Shown here in pieces: positions 20,316 to 27,297 of a stretch of DNA of 27,297 bases. Origin of the DNA: Euperipatoides rowelli (lineage: Eukaryota; Onychophora; Udeonychophora; Euonychophora; Peripatopsidae); the NCBI GenBank assembly GCA_003024985.2, contig PXIH01S0004590.1. One strand, given 5' to 3'. Position 1 is the stretch's first letter, and every line of letters begins with the position of its first letter. The notes beneath the pieces are model-generated. The model saw nothing but the letters and a program-made list of their open reading frames with translations. It made no database searches and had not been told where the DNA came from. Both the position numbers and the translations under genes were made by a program.

Positions 20316-20373
20316 ATGACGCAAATACTTTTGAGGTGGCTTAATTCTGATCTGAAAATTTCGAAACATGTTA
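20316..20373 (+). CDS. SPEF2: SPEF2-like first coding exon (calponin-homology-like N-terminus)
   Basis: The ATG at 20316 opens MTQILLRWLNSDLKISKHV and is followed by a strong donor A|GTAAGTAAAC at 20374, leaving phase 1. The peptide matches the known SPEF2/KPL2 start pattern M.EIL..WLN.ELK.S..V, and the split codon A.. fits the serine that follows in the family. SPEF2 is a large protein of the ciliary and sperm-flagellar central apparatus; its N-terminus is a CH-like domain. Exon 2 (expected to contain an FS.GYL.GE motif) was not found to 27297, so a first intron of over 6.9 kb is implied. With only 19 residues, another CH-domain axonemal protein is possible. A nearer ATG at 20281 gives just nine codons and is a poor alternative. 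Confidence 0.68.
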
Positions 20374-21399
20374 GTAAGTAAACATATTTTATTAAATTAT
20401 CTTTAGAATTAATGATAAACTTAAATAATTTCTAAAAGTTAACAAGTACTTTCTTTCACTATCACATGTGTAGAAAAAATGGTCTCCTTAAATTGCTTGC
20501 TAAATTAACCTTACAAACAAACTTACACCCTTAGCAGAACAAAATGGTGGGAATCAATTATTATTCTACATTAGACAGAAAAACAACTTAAAATTTAATC
20601 ATATAGTTTAGATTAAAAAATAATGTAACTTGCAGAATATTATTACTTAGTTAATATTATAGTAAAACTAAAGGATAAGTAATAAATAAGGTTAGGCTTA
20701 CTAATAAAATCATAAATACAGTAGGCCTACAGTAATTAGAAAAAGAAAGAAAAAAAAAAGAGAAAAGTGTTAATATTGAAACGAAAGAGAAAAGTTGCAA
20801 TGTAATTTTGATATTGATTAAAGTAAGGTAGCCTATTTTATTTGAATTAAATTTAAATAAAGATTATGACTATTCTATAATTTTTTTTTAAAAAAAATTG
20901 ATATGATGGTTAAATCAAGATAGTCTATTTTGTTTTAATCTGTTAGTTTAATGTGTAAAGGATTTCTAGTTATGCGCTCCTATCTTTTTCACCAAACCAT
21001 TTTCAGTGTCTATTTCTTAGTTTTAATTAAAATTTTGTTATAAAAAAAAAAAAACGGAAACTGCCAGAGAATGCCAGAGCGGGCAAATCCTGGTGTCTTA
21101 TTATCTGGCAAAAGTTACCAAGAAAGTTAAAAAGCTAGTAAACATAAGATCTCGGGTTGCAGTAGCTAATCCTGAGCTCTTAGAGCAGGATAAACTTATT
21201 AAAGTAAATTGTGCTAACAAAATTTTAATATTTAAAATCTGTGAGCTACTCTATAGCCTAGTTCATTTAATAATTGTTTTTATTTATTGCATAAACTTAA
21301 TTGTCAAAACATTTTAATTATATTTTTTATCGAAAGAATAGTTGAACATACAGTAGATATAGTTGTATAAAATATTTTATTGGGCTATAAATTTACATT
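20374..21399. other. Presumed SPEF2 intron 1, first part
   Basis: AT-rich sequence without a recognised exon. A 74-codon plus-strand frame at 21093-21317 follows the less AT-rich patch at 21055-21190. Its first part is Lys- and Val-rich, its end is hydrophobic, and it matches no family I know; it may be eroded 5' sequence of the adjoining retrotransposon. Confidence 0.45.
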
Positions 21400-23121
21400 A
21401 GGCAATATATTGTCAGGTTTTTTGTTTTCTATTTTTCTAAATGATATCTAGGCTATTACCAGATTGATTCTCATTTATTGCTTTATGCTGACGATGTAAA
21501 GTTAATTAGAAACATTTTTTGTATTGAGGACCAAAATCTGTTTCTAAAAGACCAGGACAGTTTATCTACATGGTTTGCTTGTAATAAACTTTTTGTAAAC
21601 TTGAAAAAATCTAAGGTACCGGTAATGAGAATTTATTCCAGAGAAACAGTTTGTAGTTATGACTTTGATGGAGAAAGGTTGGCTTGTACCAATACATAAT
21701 AGAGACCTTGGTATCACTTTTGACAGCAGACTTTATTTATTTATTTACCTAAAAATAGTAAGGTCTTCACTAGAAGGGTGTTGGTCAAACCTCTTTCATT
21801 ATAGCCTAGATCCAATAAGTGACATTTTATTAATGGATAGCAGCTTTATTTTATTATTTATTTATTTATTATTTATTTACCTAAAATAGTAAGGTCTTCA
21901 CCCAGAAGGGTGTTAGTCAGACCTCTTGTCATTATACAAAATAATAAGGGGGGGGGAATGTTTGGGACAATACAAACATCAAAATGTAAATAAGTCTATA
22001 AGATCTGAAATAATACAATAAAATTTGACTGGAAATTATAAGTATCCCGAACAAAAATTTTAAATCTTAAAGTCTATCTTCGAGCCAAACAAAAAATTAT
22101 CCAACCAACTCGACCCACCTCAAAACCAATTAAGGTTATATTTATTGATATATGTTATACCAGAGTTGAATCCATAATGACGAGGACTACAGCATGACAA
22201 GGACTAACCTTCAGTTTACATGCTGATTATTTGTTTTGGTTTCCTTAAGAATGGTTTTAGGTTCCTTACTATCTCAATATTTAAGACTTTATATAGAATT
22301 TACATCCAGCCCATTTTTGAGTACTCATAAACAAGTATTTGGTTCCTTAATTTGGGTGATGTCAAGAAACTAGACAGATGTTTTAGAAATTATATGAAGC
22401 ATGTAATTGGTTTTTCTGGCCTTTCTTTTAAAGAAAGAATGCTTAGACTGGGAGATTTAATGTCCCCCTCTCAAAGACTTTTGAGGGGGGACCTAATCTT
22501 TATGTTTAGACAAATAGTTCTACTTAGCAATATTATCAAATTGTAAATAATAATAATAGGAAAAATAATAACTACAAAATTATGAAAAAATTCACAAGAT
22601 CTTTGAAAGAACAAAGAAGTACCGGTATCTACTATCAAATTATTACTTTTTGGAACAGCCTTCTACTGAACCTTTTTGATGTTTTGACTTTTAGAGATTT
22701 CAAGTTAAAATTAGACTTATTTTATGGTCTGACCCTTCTTTCATTTCTCTATCACTGTCATAGTCTGCATTCATAACATTTACTGGTGTACCATGTTGGT
22801 TTTTGTTTGGTTTAGTTTATGGGTTTTATTATATGCTTTTTTTTCTGTTTACATTATGTTCTTGCATGTCTTTGTCTCTGTTTACATATGTTTTTTTTCT
22901 TATATTGTTTTGCATTATTTTGTCACTTATGGGTTGTCATCATTTTTGTTACTTATGGGTTTTCATTCCTTGTCACTTGTTTTATTATAAAATGTTATTT
23001 TTTTATTTTTTTTATGTTTGAATGATTTTTGGTTTTATGTATATAGAAATTTTGTAAAAATGTTTTGTAAGGTAATAAGTCATTCTCGACTTGCACCTCT
23101 ATTAAAATAAATAAATAAATA
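21400..23121 (+). mobile_element. Broken non-LTR retrotransposon (LINE), reverse transcriptase 3' half
   Basis: Three frames carry pieces of a Jockey/CR1-type reverse transcriptase in order. First is a G.ILSGFLFSIFLNDI-like block near 21400-21450, then LLLYADDVKL with the catalytic YADD at about 21482-21493, a W....NKLFVN..KSKV block, and RDLGITFDSRL near 21700. After an insertion come LYRIYIQPIFEYS at about 22290-22330, the stretch ending RLLRGDLIFMFRQI (22352-22530) and FWNSLL..FDVLTFRDFK (22650-22705). The T-rich 3' UTR ends CTTGCACCTCTATTAAAATA then (AAATA)n at 23089-23121, the expected 3' tail. Frameshifts, stops and 5' truncation make it inactive. Clade assignment is tentative. Confidence 0.88.
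21736..22240 (-). repeat. Nested antisense LINE/SINE 3'-tail insertions, duplicated
   Basis: This stretch interrupts the LINE between its RDLGITFDSRL and LYRIYIQP blocks. Read on the minus strand, 21937-21870 and 21801-21736 are near-duplicates. Each has GGTCTGACTAACACCCTTCT (or a variant), then GTGAAGACCTTACTATTTT, then AGGTAAATAAATAAA, a typical non-LTR 3' end with a TAAA tail. The A-rich segment 21940-22180 upstream (on the minus strand) may be more of the same insert. Its right limit is approximate. Confidence 0.7.
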
Positions 23122-23234
23122 TTTAATGATAAATGGCAAAAAAAACTGTGAAGGAGTTCAGATGGTTGGGAAACGGTAATGTAGACTTGTAGAATATTTA
23201 AAATTCTTTGTGTGTGATATTCGTTCTTTTTTAG

Positions 23235-23418
23235 CTGTTGACTTCTATTTTCCTATGAAAAAAAAGGAAAAGGAAAAAATTATTAGGCTATAGATAAATT
23301 TATTTGAACCATTTATTTAAAAAAAACTTTTTTTTTTCAATAAATGGTTCAAATAAATTTATCTATAGCCTATTTATTTTTTCCCTTTTTTTTTTAATAG
23401 GAAAATAGAAGTCAATAG
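23235..23418. mobile_element. Long hairpin / foldback element
   Basis: The left arm starts CTGTTGACTTCTATTTTCCT and contains TAGGCTATAGATAAATTTAT followed by TTGAACCATTTATT. The right arm is its near-exact reverse complement ending AATAGAAGTCAATAG. Arms of about 80-85 bp differ mainly in A/T run lengths, with a short A/T loop near 23320-23335. No target duplication was identified. It is a likely MITE or recent inverted duplication, just after the LINE tail. Confidence 0.8.
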
Positions 23419-23454
23419 ATAAAAAAAAATGTCAGTAGAAGTAAAACACCATTT

Positions 23455-24300
23455 CTGGCTCACTTTTTGTTTCCGGTTTGGCTATTTCTGTTTCCGGTCT
23501 TGTGACTTCCGGTTCCTGTCAAAAAATTCAAGATGGCCAACTTCCGGTTCCTGTTTCTTATAGGTTCAAGGCTGTTTTTACCGGAAATGATGTCATAGGA
23601 TGTCAGGCTATTATGATGCATTATAGGTAATATACCTACCCATAATGCATTGCAAAATCCAAGATGGCCAACTTCCGGTTCCTGTTTCTTAAAGGTATAG
23701 GGGATTTTTAGTACTGGAAAGTGACATCATGACTTCCTGCCCTATTGTTTGAGGTTATGGCTCACCTCCCATCATGCATTGCTAAAATCCAAGATGGCCG
23801 ACTTCCTGTTCCTGTTACTCCAATAGATGCCTCTCCCACTCTGGATTATCCGGCACATCCGGTTCCTGTCATGTAACTTCTGGTTCCTGTTCTATTGTCA
23901 GGTTCTGGCTCACCTCCCATGATGCATTGCAATCCAAGATGGCCAACTTCTGGTTCCTGTTCTATTGTTTTAATTCTTGCTCACCTCCCATGATGCATTA
24001 TGAGTCAGGATGGCCGACTTCCAGTTCCTGTTCTATTGTATTAATTCTGGCTAACATTAACCATAATGCAATATCCAAGATGGTGGCCAAAAAATTTTTT
24101 AATTTATTCAAAATGACCATCTTGGATGCGCATATGTGAAAACTTAGAAAATATTGAGAAAATTTTTTTTTTTTATATTCAAAATGGCGGAAGGTGACCA
24201 TCTTGGATGCGCATGCGTGAAAACTTTGAAAATATTTTTTAATTTTTTTTAATTTATTCAAAATGGCGGATGTGGCCATCTTTGATGCGCATGCGTGAAA
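23455..24300 (+). repeat. Tandem array of ETS-, YY1- and NRF1-like motif units
   Basis: AAGATGGCC (YY1-like) followed by ACTTCCGGTTCCTG (ETS-like) starts at 23530, 23661, 23791 and 23936, with decayed copies at about 24007 and 24077. Periods are about 130, 130, 145, 71 and 70 bp. ATGATGCATTGC and CACCTCCCAT recur before each unit. From 24077 the pattern becomes AAAATGGCGG (24181, 24261) and CATCTTGGATGCGCATGCGTG with the NRF1-like TGCGCATGCG at 24208 and 24286. These are satellite-like units that have kept promoter-type motifs. Open frames inside have no coding look. Confidence 0.85.
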
Positions 24301-24600
24301 AAACTTAGAAATTTTTTGTTAAAAAGTGAAAATTTTTAAAAATGTTCAAATCATGATCTCCTTCGAGATTTGTATTGTCATAGGGGTCTATTTTATACCT
24401 ATGAAAGGACAAGTTCATATCTTATCAGGTGTGGCTACCATGCACCCTCAAAAAATTGACTTTTAATCATCTAATCATGTTGGGATTTAATACTACAAGT
24501 CCATGGCGTATCGGATGTGGTCACTAGACTGCTTCAAATATTTTAATAGCATACTCTAATCACCACTTATGCAATTACATTAATTTTTAATACACTGATT
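24301..24600. other. Unassigned spacer
   Basis: No gene or repeat partner was recognised between the motif array and the 202-bp repeats. The last part (about 24545-24600) resembles the end of a 202-bp unit. Confidence 0.45.
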
Positions 24601-25012
24601 AAATTTTGAATCCATAGCAGGACTCAGTAGGTTAATAGTAGGTATTGTATCAATTTATCGAAAGATAGGAAGATTAGAACTCGTGATATAAGGACAAACA
24701 GAAAACATATATACTGTATACACCTTTTTCCATGTTATATCGATAATGCACAGAGTGCGCGGACAATTAATTACATATTCATTCATTTAGAACATACTAT
24801 CAAAAAATTGAATCCATAGCGAGAATCAGCATACTTAAAATAGACACTGTATCAATTTTTTGAAAGATAGGAGTAGTAGAACTCGTGATATAAGACCAAA
24901 CACATCTACTGTATATAGTATATCTTACGGTGAATGCATAAATCGCGGTAGACATTTAATTACATATTTATTTATTTTAGAACACTCCTATTAAAGTTTG
25001 AATTAATTATTT
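24600..25012 (+). repeat. Tandem repeat, 202-bp unit, about two copies
   Basis: TTGAATCCATAGC starts the shared block at 24606 and 24808. Each unit then has CAG-rich sequence, TGTATCAATTT, GAAAGATAGGA, TAGAACTCGTGATATAAG, a TACTGTATA block, and TTAATTACATATT before the next TAGAACA. A third unit begins and fades at about 24982-25012. Divergence is about 20% by eye. Confidence 0.8.
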
Positions 25013-25119
25013 GTTTTAGTACTTCCAAAATAATCATAAAGGCACAATATGATAGCATGATTAATAAATAAATTATATGAGACAAAACATGAACGTTACA
25101 CACATGGAGTAGCTTAAAA

Positions 25120-26280
25120 AAAATGGGGGAGACTAAAAGGATAAATGTGAAGTTTGATGTACAATAGTAGAGTTACGATGGCTACAGTGTAATGGAAATC
25201 TACAGTAATTAGTTATTGATTTTTTTAAATACATTACGATTAATAGGGGGGGAAAGGTAGAATAATTTTTTTTATAAAGTAGATTAGATATAAAGCAGCT
25301 ACAATTTATATAAAAGTTATGGAGAACAAATAAAAATGATAGCATTCTCAGCTTCGAGAAAAAACCCACAGAACTAAGTAATAGATAGAATAGTTTAAAA
25401 AATAAAATCAGTCTAAAGTTAAAACAATTTATTAAAAACAGTTTTTTAAATTTAAAATATTTTATAAAGGTAACAGATAACTTTTAAATACTTCCAAAAG
25501 CCACTAGTTTTCAAAATATATGGTCTAAATTTGATAATAGACTTACCATCGCTATGCCATAAGGGGAATCTACTTAGTTATTAATTTTAATTCATTCTGA
25601 ATAAATTTAAAATTAATAGGGGGAACATGTTAGAGTATGTTAGATATTACGGTTGAGTTTAAAAGTTAAAAAAAAAAAAAGTTCAAGTCGGAGATTCAGG
25701 TGCAATTTCTAAGAGCAGACTTGCAATCGTTAGCTAGCGCTTAGTAGAATTCTACTCTCAGGTATTGATTTTTTAAAATACGTTTACAAATACAAATTAT
25801 ATACCGGACAACAACAGACTATAGTCCAACGAGGTTGTCTATAAAATTAATAATAGGAGTCAGAATGTTTATAAAGTAGCTACTATTCACAAAGACAGCG
25901 GGGAGCTTCCAAAATCCTAACAAGAGGTTCACTTTAATTCAAATAGCCAACTTTTCCTACTTCCTCTCACTTCCGACTTGTAATAAATCCAAAAGTCATA
26001 AGTTTCAAAAAGCTACAAAAGCTTTATTTCTCAAAATATATGGACCAAATTTGGTAAATATGTTGGTCAACATGTCCTTTTTATATACATATTAAAGATT
26101 TATGAATATTTTGGGTAGGAGGGCAGGATTTTAATTTCNCCAAATTTACAAATGTTAAGTCTATAACTTAGACTTTAATAATAAAGCTCAAAGTGAAAAG
26201 CTTTAAATACTTCCATAACCTTTATTTCTCAAAGTATATTGTAGATTTCCATATGCAAGAGATAGAAATCTACAGAATGA
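25120..26280 (+). repeat. Degenerate repeat field (units of about 300-400 bp)
   Basis: Related blocks recur: GAAATCTACAGTAATTAGTT with AATAGGGGGG (25196-25250), GGAATCTACTTAGTTATTAA with AATAGGGGG (25565-25624), and a weaker one near 25750-25800. Another block with TTTCTCAAAATATATGG.CCAAATTTGG-like sequence occurs near 25510-25535 and 26028-26058, with a decayed copy at 26223. This is an old tandem or satellite-like region. An N is at 26139. No exon was seen. Confidence 0.5.
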
Positions 26281-26640
26281 AATCTTATTTCATTCCTTAT
26301 TATATTTATTTTTTATTAATTTGTATATTTAACGAAGCAAATAATAAATGTACTTTGTAATTTATTTTTTTGGGGAATTAATTGATGTAGGGCCTATATA
26401 TTATTATTTTGCAATCAAATGTAATTTTATTTGATTTATTTTTTTGTTTACTTCTAAAGGTATTGCTAATCAGCCAATCTATGTCTAAATTATCCCCTTG
26501 CCCTTATCCCCTAAAGACCTTTTGATGAAAGCTGTCAAGAAAGTTGAAGTTATTTATTTATTTAAATTAAAATCTATAAATTTTCAATCATAAGAAGTTC
26601 TAAAGAAAATTTTATTTAAACATTTAAATTACTTTTGTTG
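26281..26640. other. AT-rich spacer, no gene seen
   Basis: No exon was recognised. It contains a forkhead-like TGTTTAC at about 26445-26451, some 200 bp before the X-box cluster; alone this motif is weak evidence. Confidence 0.4.
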
Positions 26641-26649
26641 AATTGTGAT

Positions 26650-26845
26650 GTTACCATAGCAACAGGCTGGAGCTGAGAAAATTAGGCTTTATATTTAATA
26701 AAAGTTATGATTACATCATTGTTAAAATTTGTTATTCTCACCTGATGGTGCTGTTGTGTAATAAATTTGCATAAAAGGAAATTTATGCTTACCATGGCAA
26801 CCAATCAGCTGTTTTGTGGGTGTGGAAGAGACACTCCTAGCAACT
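26650..26845 (+). promoter_or_regulatory. Cluster of RFX X-box motifs
   Basis: GTTACCATAGCAAC at 26650-26663 is a perfect RFX X-box (two half sites GTTACC and AGCAAC). CTTACCATGGCAAC at 26788-26801 differs from consensus in one base and runs into CCAATCA, a CCAAT box. A half site CCTAGCAAC lies at 26836-26844. RFX factors drive ciliary genes, which fits the SPEF2-like exon upstream, so an intronic enhancer or alternative promoter is plausible. A repeat that happens to carry the motif is the main alternative. Confidence 0.5.
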
Positions 26846-27040
26846 AATGTGCATAAATTAAGAAAAATTCCAAGTAAATTCATTCTGGGGACAAATTTTC
26901 TGATAACCTAGTATCATCATCTACTAGCCTGATGCTGAAGATGATTTCTTACCTTTCTAATCAAACCTAATATTTATGATATGATTTGCTAAATGATATT
27001 ATATTTATTAGCAATGAATATAACAACAAAGCAGAATTGA

Positions 27041-27294
27041 AATTTTAACAAAATCAATAATCACAATGTTCCAGATAAATTTTACCAAAGTTATTTCAAT
27101 CTAATGTATCCCAAGCAAGCAAATGTAACTAAAACCAATACAATACAGAGCCAAACAGACAAACTGATGTTATCAAAGCAGATAATCCAGCAGAAATTCA
27201 AAAGACTTTTAATCCAGACTTCAACTGTTAAATCCATTTTAAAAGAGACTGTTCCAGATATATATGTAGACTTCTGGGCGAACTCTACAGAATA
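27041..27294 (+). other. Unrecognised open frame near right edge
   Basis: An 84-codon open stretch follows a stop at 27038, with an ATG at 27104, and ends at TAA near 27293. Residues are Gln-, Lys- and Thr-rich and non-repetitive (KQIIQQKFKRLLIQTSTVKS, VPDIYVDFW). I recognise no family. It does not match the expected second exon of SPEF2. It could be transposon-derived, a terminal exon or chance. It lies about 190 bp after the X-box cluster. Confidence 0.25.
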
Positions 27295-27297
27295 AAA

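Noticed and set aside
22793-23025. Three overlapping hydrophobic frames
   Set aside because: T-rich 3' UTR of the LINE; poly-Phe and Leu output with no real transmembrane gene.
23927-24279. Frames on both strands in the motif array
   Set aside because: They follow the period of the tandem repeat and are not coding.

Overview
This is eukaryotic, almost certainly metazoan, nuclear DNA. It is AT-rich (roughly 70% by eye), has GT-AG spliced genes with long introns, and is full of MITEs, SINEs, LINE remains and diverged tandem repeats. Rare N's and one 10-N run mark it as a draft scaffold. I cannot fix the phylum. A ciliary gene plus this repeat style suits a marine invertebrate, possibly a deuterostome, but that is weak inference.

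Two genes are supported, in head-to-head orientation. On the minus strand, positions 20050 down to 1208 hold the first eight coding exons of EIF2D (eIF2D/ligatin). They give 942 nt, 314 codons, and every junction agrees in phase. They encode the MCT-1-like N-terminal domain, the PUA domain, an acidic linker and the start of the next folded domain. The winged-helix remainder and the SWIB/MDM2 and SUI1 domains must lie beyond the left edge. None of these exons except pieces of 2, 6 and 8 appears as a clean long ORF; they were found by matching the protein family and checking splice phases. On the plus strand, at 20316-20373, a short first coding exon starts like the N-terminus of SPEF2 (KPL2), a sperm-flagellar and ciliary central-apparatus protein. 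The rest of that gene lies outside the window or was not recognised.

The two ATGs are 265 bp apart. This short gap carries an ETS site, two opposed CCAAT boxes, an E-box, an RFX X-box-like site and a YY1-like ATGGCG, so it is probably a bidirectional promoter for a housekeeping gene and a cilia gene.

Layout: 1-1207 is the intron after EIF2D exon 8 with a dispersed repeat. 1208-20050 is EIF2D exons in introns that hold TTAA-flanked MITEs, two long hairpins, two parts of a tRNA-derived SINE family, an inverted dispersed-repeat pair and local tandem duplications. 20051-20315 is the shared promoter. 20374-27297 is the presumed first SPEF2 intron. It holds a broken non-LTR retrotransposon with another element's tail inserted (21.4-23.1 kb), a long hairpin, a tandem array of ETS-, YY1- and NRF1-like motifs (23.45-24.3 kb), 202-bp tandem repeats, a degenerate repeat field and a cluster of RFX X-box motifs near 26.65-26.85 kb.
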